In this document: positions 47,335-57,551 of the stretch, one piece after another
Layout: each line of letters begins with the position of its first letter
How positions within the stretch are numbered: position 1 is the first letter of the stretch
NCBI RefSeq assembly: GCF_030272615.1
Contig: NC_081408.1
Coordinates: 62,926,614-62,990,613 of the forward strand
Source: Cryptomeria japonica
Taxonomy: Eukaryota; Streptophyta; Pinopsida; Cupressales; Cupressaceae
Direction: 5' to 3'
DNA length: 64,000 nt
Program-made: the position numbers and the translations under genes
Notes under the pieces: model-generated
Databases searched by the model: none
What the model was told of the DNA's origin: nothing
Seen by the model: the letters and a program-made list of their open reading frames with translations, nothing else

Positions 47335-48625
47335 GAGAGCACCCTCACGCTCGCAATGGTCAAATTTTATTCATCGTATGCACAAACCAACGTCGCCAGC
47401 ACATCCTGGTGGGCATGTTTACACTAGGAATTCCCCTGTTGTGCATCCCAAAGCGCCAGAATGTCGAGAGTCATACCATACCGGTGCGATCTCTCAAGTG
47501 CCCTGAGTCCAAAAAATTGTCAAAACTTGACAGACTATTTCTTCAAATCCAGGACACATATGGTTGATCCATTTGAACCTGTGGGGTCACATGAGGCTCC
47601 TCTACAAAGGACTATCTAGGTTTTTGACGACTCGAAGCCATTTTTAATTGGTAGCATTTTTTCACCTGCTGCAAAAACCATCAGTTGCATGCAATGCAAA
47701 GTTGCAGGATTGGCTATAATTGATTCAGCTCATCGTGTGCACAAACTGACATCGTGAGCATGTCTGGGTGGGAAGGTTTATGCTAGGCATGCCCCTGTCA
47801 TGCATCCCAAAGTTCCAGAATGTTGAAAGTCATACCATACCAATGCGATCTCTCAAGTGTCCCGAGTCCAAAAAAATGTGAAATTTTGACAAACTGTTTC
47901 TTCAAATCTAGGACACATATGGTCGATTTCTTTGAACCCATGGAGTCACGTAAGGCTCCTCTACAATGTTCTATCTCTATTTTTTTATGACTCAGAGCTA
48001 TTTTCAATTGGTAGCATTTTTCACCTGCTGTAAAAACTGTCAGTTACATGCAATGCAAAGTTGCAAGATTGGCTAGAATTGATTTGGTTTGCCGTGTGCA
48101 CAAACTGACATCACAAGAAGATCTGGGTGGGTAGGTTTATGCTATAAATTCCCCTATCATGTATCCCAAAGCATTGAAACATCGAGAGTCATACCGTACT
48201 GGGGTGATCTCTCCAGTGTCATGAGTCCAAAAAATTGTCAAAATTTGACGGACTATTTCTTCCAATCCATGACACATATGGTTGATCTGTTTGAACTTGT
48301 GGGGTCATGTGAGGCTCCTCTATAATGTTATATCTCTTTTTTTGATGAATCAGAGCCATTTTCAATTGGTAGCATTTTTTTGCCTGGTGCAAAAACTATT
48401 AGTTGCATGCAATGCAAAGTTGCGAGATTGGCTAGAATTGATTCGGTTCGTCATGTGCATAAACTGACGTCATGAGTGCCTCTGGGTGGGAAGGTTTATG
48501 CTAGGCATGCCCCTATTATGCATCCCAAAGCACTAGAATGTCGAGAGTCATACTGTACAGGGGCGATCTCTCAAGTGCCATGAGTCCAAAAAATTGTCAA
48601 AATTTGATAGATTGTTTCTTCCAAT
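47335..48625 (-). repeat. About 359-bp tandem array in transposon 2
   Basis: About 3.6 copies occur. The landmark GTGCACAAACTGACRTC with GGTTTATGCTA begins at roughly 47371, 47730, 48088 and 48448. Units share CAAAGTTGCARGATTGGCTA and TTTCAATTGGTAGCATTTTT. The array ends where transposase sequence begins, so it may have replaced the missing 3' part of that gene. Confidence 0.88.
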
Positions 48626-50474
48626 AAAACATACTTGCATTCTTTAATTGTGCGATGCAATTATCTGGCCATATTAAGTGTTGGTTGTATCGTATATTCC
48701 TTCCCCTTAAACTATCATAGAAAACTTTAAAGCATCCTTGTACAAACTCCGATGAATGAGTACGATCATGACTTATGTAGAAGTCATACTCTCTTACAAC
48801 CTTTCTATCCTCCTCTGTGCTATCATCTGCGTGCATGAATGCTATGTGTACAAAAATATAAACTTATGTAGAGTGATAATACATAGATTTTACTTCATTT
48901 TAATGTTGTAGTGTATAATTTTTCAGTGAAATCAACGATAGAGATAATGGTACCAAGAGGAAATGTGTCCTTACATAACTTGAATTGCTCATCTAACCAT
49001 CGAGCTCTATGTGTATGCATTATGTACTCATAAAATAGTTTCTCTTGAAACATATTCATAAATTTAGCTACACATATTATTTTTCACTAGCTCACATCTC
49101 TTCAAATATTTTCCATCTTTAACTCCATATGCGCCTATCTTGTATTTTCTGAAAGAAACTAGTTTCGTACCAATTTGATGTGTGCTCTCCAAATGTACAC
49201 ATCTTGGTAAATTTTGCAAACCACCACATATAGAACAAGAACCTTCCAAACAAGGCATCTTATAATAAATGCAACCATCATGTTTATTACATATCACACT
49301 TGAAATAAATTATCTTACTGACTTAGGAGGTGCTTGTATATTGCATTCCTGCAAAACATCGCTAGTGTGCAAAGTAGAACAAATATGATGAAAAAATATC
49401 ATAGTTCATGGAAAATTCAATATGCATCCTACAACAACACGTGGTGCGTACTTGATTAATCTTAATATAAAAAGGGTTTTCCATTTCAAAAAATGTTTGA
49501 GAAATTCTTTTTTGAGGAAACTTTTGAAAGAATCTTTCATAAAATTTAGTTTCAGTCGACCCAATTCACCTTCTAACAACATCTCTTTGGTAGGGTAAAA
49601 CTCTTGTGTTGTCATGCCAAAAATTTTCAATTAATATTTTTATTGCATCGACAACAACCTTGTCTTTCCGTGGTAGTCTACCCGAGAATGCCCAAATAGA
49701 ATTATTGTTAGGTTCCTCTTTTTTTTCCCGCCCCTTTAATGCTTTAATTAATGTTGTTCTACTAACGTTTAATGACTTACTTGTTTTTCTTATCAAACGA
49801 TCTTTTTTTATTTTCTTTCTCATTATAGTTGATGTAATGACATGTCGAATAGCATTAGAATCTTTAGTATGTGATTTTGAGCCAATATCTTGATATGCAT
49901 CAAATAGATTTCTCACAATAATTCTTTCATTGTTGCTTTCAAATGATCTTAGGCCTAGAATTTTCACTGTCTCTCTAAAATTCAAATTTTTAATCATTTG
50001 AACAATTAATTGACATCTTGCGGTTTGATTTAAGTTTTCAAAATAGTTTTGCCATATTCTTTTAACCATTCTCCTACAAGTTCATTCATTCATTTTATTG
50101 GGTATTGGCTTCAATATATTCTCATCAATGTCAATTAGATACTTTGGTTTCTTACGAATGATTCTAGGAGGTGTTAACATCGGTGCATTATGTACATTTA
50201 ATTCATCAAATAGAGAAGGTGTATGTTCACCATTTAATTCATTTTTCAATACGATATCTTCTTCAATTTCATTAAGTTCATACAGTAAATCAAATGTCTC
50301 TTCTTCAATTGCATTAGGTGCATTATGTTTGTTTGGTAAATCAAATTGAGATGTTGACGATGACATACCTTCTTCTCCCTTTGTTCTTATGTCACATAAT
50401 TTCTTGATACGCTGCCTTTGTCTTTCCTTTTCAACCTCTCGTTGTTCCATCATTCCTCGCTTGTTCTTTCTCAT
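48599..50474 (-). pseudogene. Transposase gene of transposon 2, decayed and 3'-truncated
   Basis: Reading leftward, an ATG at 50474 starts a basic, charged N-terminus (MRKNKRGMMEQREVEKERQR). A frame change near 50070 leads to VKRIWQNYF, a helix-turn-helix-like SLNVSRTTLIKALKG and NFWHDNTRVLPYQRDVVRR. Further frame changes lead to TTCCCRMHIEF, KDTFPLGTIISIVDFTE (first putative catalytic Asp, near 48930), REYDFYISHDRTHSSEFVQG and HLIWPDNCIAQLKN (second Asp). The HGKG block and Cys-rich C-terminus of the transposon 1 gene are missing. These blocks align in order with 15432-18349. Confidence 0.8.
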
Positions 50475-51070
50475 GGTTGATATCGGTTGTCCTAAATAGA
50501 ATCATATTACATATATATGTAAACAAAAGTTCATAAACAAACAAATAAACATAAATATGTATCTTATCACTTTTTTTTGGCACCAAACTATTAAAGAATC
50601 ACAATACTATTGACAAAACTAATAAGAACAACAATTCAATAATTTGAAATCATGCAAAAACAAAAAATTCACTTACCTCTATGTATAAAACAGTGATAGA
50701 AGTGTAGACATAGTTCCAGTGGAGCCTTCAACGGCCTAAAAAACTACTTTTGAGGTTGTTGAGGCTCTTGGGCAACTAAAACTATGTCTATGTACTATGT
50801 ACGCACTAAATTAATAGCCGTGTGTATGCTATTAGTCCATAAAATGTTGGCAAACCCAATGGTATTTTTTTTTCCCATTTTGTACTAATAAGTAGCACGT
50901 ACGCGCTCCTAAGCCTAAAAAATGTTATCGCAGGGTAGCGAATAATGGGCTCGGTACCCCGTACATGCTTACAAGTAATAAGTACCGCATGCCTTAAAAA
51001 AGATATGGAAAGGTAGTGAACTAATAGGTTCAATACCACATACACGCTATTGGTAGTAGAAAAAATGTGA
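50475..51070. other. Upstream flank of transposon 2 transposase
   Basis: There is no gene. It contains subterminal-like words at 50780-51050 (TGTACGCACTA, CGTACGCGCTCC, CGTACATGCTTAC, CATACACGCT) matching the motif sets near both ends of the element. Confidence 0.55.
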
Positions 51071-51072
51071 AT

Positions 51073-51076
51073 GAAA

Positions 51077-51112
<36 letters not shown>

Positions 51113-51580
51113 GGGAGAGTAGGGGGAGGGAGAGAGGGAGAGAAGAAGGAGGGGGGGAGGGAGAGGAGAGGGGGGAGGGAGAGAGAGGAAGAGAGAGAGA
51201 TAGATAGAAGGAAGGAGGGAGAGGGAGAGATAAAAGAGGGGAGGAGGTAGAGTAAGAGAGAGAGAGAGAGGGAAGGAGGGAGAGGGAGAGAGAAGGAGAG
51301 AGAGAGAAGGAGAGAGAGAGCGAGAGAGGGAGAGAGAGAGAGAGAGGGGGGAGGGAAGGTAGAGAGAGTATGGAGGAAGGGAGAGGGAGAGTATGGGGAG
51401 GGAGAGAGAAGGAGGGAAGGAGGGAGAGGGAGAGAGGGAGAGACAGGGGGGAGGGAGGGAGGGAGAGCTAGAGGTATGGAGAGAGAGAGAGAGAGAGAGA
51501 GATAGAGACAAAGACAGACACAAAGACAGAGACAAAGATAGGGGGGAGAGAGAAGAAGGAGGGGGAGGGAGAGAGAGATC
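51073..51580. repeat. GA-rich purine tract 1
   Basis: About 500 bases of (GA)n, GGGA and GGAA repeats. The long open frames rich in Ser/Leu/Pro (minus) or Arg/Glu/Gly (plus) are composition effects. Confidence 0.95.
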
Positions 51581-51584
51581 AAAT

Positions 51585-52208
51585 CCAGGACACAATATGA
51601 CCCTTAGAACATAATATGACCCCTAACAACATCTAACGAGTCATAGGGTGTCCTAAGGGGTCATATGACACTATATTATCCCTTAGCACACCATAGGACC
51701 TATAACGACACCAAATAGTGTCCTAAGGGATCATAGAACACCATATGACCCTTTAGAACACCATATGTTGTTGTTATGGGTCATTGGTATTTCGAGGGGT
51801 CATAAGGCATCCTATGACCCCTTAGGACACCATATGGTGTTGTTATGGATCGTATGGTGTCTTAAGAGGTCATATGGTGTCCTAAAGGGTCATAGGACAC
51901 CATATAACCTCTTAGGAAACTTGATACGACCTCTAATAACACCTAAGAGGTCATATGGTGGGCTAATAAAATGATATATTAAATTTAAAGTTATGAATAG
52001 AACATCAGTAGTTTAGTTTTGATATAGCTAAGTTAGACCATTGTCAGCATAAGAGAGACTCCAAGCGAACAAACAATGAGGCTTCGCTAAAAAACAAGTG
52101 TAAGAGCTTGACCTAACCCTAAGAGTACTGCCTAAGTTCTAAAACATATGATGCTATTAAATTTGCAAGGTTATAGGACTGATCTCCATTGTGACTATAG
52201 GAATTACA
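51585..52208. repeat. GGGGTCATATGG repeat block, copy 1, with conserved tail
   Basis: Multiple RGGGGTCATA/TATGACCCCT words and ACACCATATGGTGTT palindromes are followed by a unique tail (GTTAGACCATTGTCAGCATA through CTATAGGAATTACA). The whole block recurs at 52317-52974. Confidence 0.88.
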
Positions 52209-52209
52209 G

Positions 52210-52279
52210 AAGAAGAGAAAGAGGGAGGGAGAGAAGAAGAGAAGGGAGAAGGGGAGAGAGTGAGAGAGAGAGGGATGGG

Positions 52280-52316
<37 letters not shown>
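52210..52316. repeat. GA-rich purine tract 2
   Basis: About 107 bases of AGAGAGGG-type sequence with GGGATGGGGTATGGAG. It separates the two repeat-block copies. Confidence 0.93.
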
Positions 52317-52318
<2 letters not shown>

Positions 52319-52974
52319 CTAGGACACAATATGACCCTCAGAACACAATATGACCCCTAACAACATCTAAGGGGTCATAGGGTGTCCTAAGGGTTCATAG
52401 GGTGTCCTAAGGGGTCATATGACACTATATTATCCCTTTGCACACCATAGGACCTATAATGACACCAAATAGTGTCCTAAGGGGTCATACAACACCATAT
52501 GACCATTTAGAACACCATATGGTGTTGTTATGGGTCATTGGTGTCCTGAGGGGTCATATGGCATCCTATGACCCCTTAGGACACCATATGGTGTTGTTAT
52601 GGGTTGTATGGTGTCTTAAGAGGCCATATGGTGTCCTAAGGGGTCACAGGACACCATATTACCTCTTAGGAAACAACATGACCTCTAATGACACCTAAGG
52701 GGTCATATGGTGAGCTAATAAAATGATATATTAAATTTAAAGTTATGAATAGAATATCATTAAAAAAGAACATCAACAGTTTAGTTTTTGTATAGCTAAG
52801 TTAGACCATTATCAGCATAAGAGACTCCAAGCGAACAAACAATGAGGCTTCACTAAAAAGCAAGTGTAAGAGCTTGACCTAACCCTAAGAGTACTGCCTA
52901 AGTTCTAAAACATATGATGCTATTAAATTTGTAGGTTATACGACTGATCTCAATTGTGACTATAGGAATTACAC
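52317..52974. repeat. GGGGTCATATGG repeat block, copy 2
   Basis: This is a tandem copy of 51585-52208, offset by about 733-766 bases because of indels. It ends with the same CTATAGGAATTACA. Confidence 0.88.
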
Positions 52975-53480
52975 ACTTGATTTCTTTCATGGGTATGTAC
53001 CATTCCAAGCCTTTTGACAAGTGATGATCATCATATACTACCACTATCATGCATACAAAAAACTTTAATTTCTTTAGGTGATAGGCATTGTGTAACAACA
53101 TGGGAACTCTCGCATACCCACCACTATCATTCTATAGGACATCATCTATGTTACTCTCCCTCTTTCTCTTCCTACCACTTGTTTCCTTCTGAAAAACATA
53201 TTGCAGGTACTCTAACTTATCATGTTGCTTTGTTGACACTATTTTCCACATCTGCTCTACTCATTAAAAACACATTCAAGAAGAATATTGTTGCAGGTTT
53301 CCTTGTTTGTCATGATAATGCACCCGTGGTTCAATTTCAAACCCTATTCCTCCTATTAAATATACACACACAAATCCATTAGTTAATTTTCTTAGGAGAG
53401 CATACATGATAAAAATCAAAGAGGAAGTTGCAGACACAAAATAAATTCACTTACTTCTATAGAAGTGCAGACACAGTTGG
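52975..53480. other. Unassigned part of transposon 2
   Basis: A 122-residue open stretch on the plus strand (53014-53382) has no recognisable domain. I regard it as chance. Confidence 0.4.
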
Positions 53481-53486
53481 AGTGGG

Positions 53487-53644
53487 GTATGGAGGGAGGG
53501 AGGGAGAGAAGAAGAGAGAGAGAGAGATGGGGTATGGAGGAAGGGAGAAGGGGAGAGAGAAAGAGAGAGAGGGATGGGGTATGGAGGAAGGGAGAAGGGG
53601 AGAGAGCAAGAGAGAGAGGGATGGGGTATGGAGGAAGGGAGAAG

Positions 53645-53676
<32 letters not shown>

Positions 53677-53682
53677 CCTTGT
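53487..53682. repeat. GA-rich purine tract 3 with about 60-bp units
   Basis: Repeats of GGGATGGGGTATGGAGGAAG with GAGAGAGA spacers. It resembles tract 2, but is not followed by the GGGGTCAT block. Confidence 0.93.
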
Positions 53683-53712
53683 ATGCATTTGAGAGGGGGA
53701 TATAATACACTT

Positions 53713-53817
53713 TTATGTGTATATATATACTTAATATATTATATATTATTATATACATATATATATATATTATATATTATATATATACACATATTATATA
53801 TACAATATCATATTATA
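53713..53817. repeat. AT-rich microsatellite-like tract
   Basis: Interrupted (TA)n runs of about 105 bases. Confidence 0.9.
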
Positions 53818-53829
53818 CACACCCAAAAT

Positions 53830-53990
53830 TTAAACAATAGCGTGTATGCATTGTTTATAGTAAAAAGAGTGTGTACATGCTTCTTATGCCATAAGTACCC
53901 CGTACACTCTTTTTATACCATAAGTACCCTGTACGCGCTTTTTATACCAAGTACCCTATACACTCTTTTGATTGTTTAGGCTTGTAAATA
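53830..53990 (-). repeat. Right subterminal motifs, transposon 2
   Basis: Repeated AAGTACCCYGTACRCKCTTT units are spaced by TTATACCAT. They mirror the words at the left end. A binding-site role is inferred. Confidence 0.65.
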
Positions 53991-54808
53991 GGCCTAGATG
54001 ACAAAGCCATGGTTTGGAAGTTTGATTTCCCTCCATTTCTCTCATTTTTGACGTGTTTTATTTTATCAACTTGGTTTATCAACTTTTTCATCATCAGGTT
54101 TACACTTCATCACGTGGGTATTTCTAAAATTGCCACCATATTTTCACCCATCTTTTGAGATTTCTAACCATATAATTTTTTTAAAATTTCAACAACAAGA
54201 ACATATTATTATTGAATTTCTTTTACCAATGTCTCCATAGTTCTCACAGACATAGGTGCACTATTTTTTTAATAACTTTTAATATACTTATCCAAATTTA
54301 AAAAACTTTATATATTATTGTAGTGCACTTGATTTTTTACAATTTAAAAAAAAATTATATTTTTTGATTTGTTTATTGTAACTTATGCTTTGCGCACGAA
54401 CAGGTACCTAATTTTCAAGATGTGCTTGATTGGAAAAATCATTAAAAAAAAATACTCAACAAAAAATTACAAACAAATACACATCTTGTATTGGTCACTC
54501 TTAACTATCTTTCTACCAAAGGATTTGTCAAAATACTAAATCTAACTATGACTTTTTTGATGCGCACGTCAGACACTATGTTATGTTTTTTATAAAAAAT
54601 TATGGTTTGTTTTTCGTGCGTGAAGGATTTGACCCCCTTAATCTTTTCCAATTTTGAAACATTTTAGTAGTTTGGAAACTAGATTCAAAGTACCACAATA
54701 TTTGTTCTTTGATTATCTTCATATCTTGAGTGGATGACTTTCAAATTTTGTCTCCAAGTTTAGGTTCACCTGATTTGAGAATAAAAGTGTCCACTTATAC
54801 CCCCTTTT
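53991..54808. other. Right end region of transposon 2
   Basis: AT-rich sequence between the subterminal motifs and the right terminus. No gene seen. Confidence 0.6.
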
Positions 54809-54834
54809 TGACCACCATCTTTGTGCACTTACCC
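54809..54834 (-). repeat. Right terminal inverted repeat, transposon 2
   Basis: TGACCACCATCTTTGTGCAC plus TTACCC is the complement of the left terminus with one difference. Confidence 0.9.
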
Positions 54835-54838
54835 AGAT
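54835..54838. repeat. Target-site duplication of transposon 2, right copy (AGAT)
   Basis: This is an exact match to 28138-28141. Confidence 0.88.
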
Positions 54839-56279
54839 ATTATATTTTAATTTAGTATTATAAATTATTTACAAATTTAATTAAATATTTAAGATTAATC
54901 AAATACTTCCATTTTATATTATTTATTTTATTATTAAGATGATTAAATTTATTTACATAAAAGGAAGTATAATAATATCAATTTTGAATAAATCAAGTTT
55001 CTTTTTTTATTCCATTCTTTGACTCTCTTTAAATATTTATTGGTTCATCTTCATTTGTTTTATGGAAATATCTATTATTTTATTACTAATAATATTCTAG
55101 ATTTTTTATGTAAGAAAATGGGTTTCTATCAAAAAAATATCAACCCAAATGCTTTTCTATTTTCTACTCTAAACTAACTACACTATTGAAAAGAAATTAA
55201 CGCATTGCATTTGTTGTTTAGTATTATAAATATGGATTTTCAAATGAGAGATTAAGTTTTGCGATTACAGCCATATCAACAAATTTCATTGAAACAACAT
55301 TAGAAAGATAACAAGCATGCACTCAAATATTATGGCCCTCAAAAGGTGCATGGTTTATACTATAGCATACAAATTAGAGTTAACAAATACATCTAGCTTT
55401 TCATGTTTCATGTTTGAAAAAAGTTAATAGACAAAAGAGTAGTAATACATACTAGGAGGGGAAAATACTTTTTAATCTTGAAAAAAACACTAAGAGGCTA
55501 TAGATGATGCTAATCTTAGAGTATTTGATAAATGGAAGACCTATTCAATCAAATTTGATAATTAAAAAATAAATATTTTGTGCAAAAACATCCACAATTG
55601 ATAAATGTCGAAGACAATGCTTCTTTAAAGAATGGGGGAAGGTTATCCCCTTAATCTTTTAATATGCTCTTACCTAAGTTATGTGATGATTAATACAATC
55701 TTATATAGGGAGTTAAGTAGATTTAGGTGGCATTCAAGGCATAGGTACATGGTATAAATAATACTAGGTTAGTTTATGATCTTCTTATTACAAATTGTGT
55801 TCTTTTGGAAGGCTTGGAAGTTTGTACTCTAATTTTCTTTTATCATTCTTGAATATTTGTAAAATTATAACATATTTTTCTTTTTTCTTTTGTATAAATT
55901 ATTTTACTACAAATCACAACAAATATAAAAAGACCCAAATTTATATAATATTACATAACTACATTAAATTGTTCATACTAATATTTATCACACAACCATG
56001 TTACCATGAAATTTCTCTATTCAAACAATAAATTAAGGATCAAATAAATGATGCACAATCAAATTGGATTCTCATGAGTACACGAGAAAAATACCATTAG
56101 ATTTAATCTTTAACAAAACTAGGGGAGTAACATCATCCTACATATAGCTATTTGAAAACACCATAGTAATGAAGGAAAAGAGTATAGAGTAGTAACCTAT
56201 CAAAGTCTTAATCAAGATTTTGATTCCTTATAATAATTAGAAGGCAAACCCGACCCAATTTTTGCAAGTTTGGGTCACC
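54839..56279. other. AT-rich spacer
   Basis: No gene, RNA or clear repeat was seen. Confidence 0.55.
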
Positions 56280-56960
56280 TAGTAAGTTTGGTATTTTTAT
56301 TGGCTCTATTATTTAAACAATTGTCAATGGAATACGACTTTTTTATTGAAATTTTATTTAAAGATGATTCTGTTAATATTTTATTTTAAGTTATTTTCAA
56401 TTGATAAAGGTAAAATATTATAAAAAAGATATGATTTTTGAATGTAAATGGAAATAGGATTCTTTTGTAGTCTAGTGATCTAGTTTAGATTATTTAATTT
56501 AACAAATATATGCATTATTTAATAACATTGGTCTCTTTTGTCTTTTGCTCAGCATAATTTCTAATGGAGAATGACTTTTTGGATTGGAAGATCATCTAAA
56601 TATGATTATATTAATGTTTTAAAGTATCTTTCAAAGTTGTTTACAATAGATGAAATATAACAAAAAAATTATAGATAATTAAATGGAAATGAAATTTCTA
56701 TAGTCTATGTTAGGTAACTTGTTTGGGTGAATAAGATTACTCGAGCTCTTAAGATCACTTTCACAATCATATAAAACTATATGTAAGCTATTTGATAAGG
56801 TTGGTCCTTTCATCTTATGCTCAAAACAATAATCAATGAATTGTGACATTTTGGATTCAAATTCTCATTTAAATGATTATATTGAAGTGGAAATAAAATC
56901 TTTTTATAGTCTATGATATCAAGTAACTTGATTTGGATCTACAAATGACTTATGGAGTAC
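56280..56960. repeat. Degenerate tandem units related to segment A
   Basis: Three diverged units start near 56310, 56560 and 56830. They share CAATGGAA...GACTTTTTGGATTG, AAATGATTATATT, GGAAAT(A/G)(A/G)ATT and TATAGTCTA. The first unit matches 24975-25200 and 61490-61700. Confidence 0.6.
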
Positions 56961-57254
56961 ATTAATGTTTGAAAGAGGCAAAAATTAATAAATAGATTAC
57001 AACAATGATCTTTTCTAAAATTTCAAGACTTAGTGAAATCTTTGAAACATATGACAATATGACATTAACTAAAATAATCTATCTAATTGCCCTTTATGTA
57101 TCCTCCATTAATTCATTGGAAATGTAATTATTTCTAAAACACAGCCAAAAATATAATCTCATGAATACTAAAATTTATAATCTTTTTCGTGCATTTGAAT
57201 ATTACAACTAGCATCCAAAGGTCATAAGGATCAAATGGAAATTGATTCTTTTAT

Positions 57255-57410
57255 AGTTTACATATGACTTATAGTAATATGGGACTACCCCATATTTCTT
57301 GAGGAAGACATTAAACTATAGGTCTACATATGGCTTACAGTAATATGGGCCTACCTATGACTTCCAGTAATATAGTAATATGGGACTACCCAATATTCTT
57401 TGGAGGAGGC
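57255..57410. repeat. Short tandem repeat downstream of the P450
   Basis: About three units contain GACTTAYAGTAATATGGGNCTAC and lie 150-300 bases past the P450 stop codon. Confidence 0.65.
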
Positions 57411-57551
57411 ACCTAACTATGCTACAAACAAGACACACATATCTTTACCATGCAGGATTTAAACTATGACATATTTTTCAAGAGTAAAAGTCCTCCACCA
57501 CTAGACCAACTCAAGGTTTGAAATGAAAATGTAAACACAAGAATTTCTGTA

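Larger units (their letters stand above)
28142..54834 (-). mobile_element. DNA transposon 2 (4-bp duplication, GGG termini), hosts a gypsy insertion
   Basis: Its ends are inverted repeats of 26 near-identical bases (GGGTAWGTGCACAAAGATGG then TGGTCA), flanked by exact AGAT duplications. Total span is 26693 bp, of which 15874 bp is the nested gypsy element plus its duplication, so the element itself is about 10.8 kb. It carries a decayed transposase on the minus strand related to that of transposon 1, an unknown spliced gene on the plus strand, a 359-bp tandem array, GGGGTCATATGG-type repeats and GA tracts. The strand given is that of the transposase. It shares duplication length and GRG ends with transposon 1. 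Confidence 0.88.

Noticed and set aside
50806-51600. Long Ser/Leu/Pro-rich open frames on the minus strand and Arg/Glu/Gly-rich ones on the plus strand
   Set aside because: They lie in the GA-rich tract; repeated (GA)n has few stops in several frames, so the open length is a composition effect.
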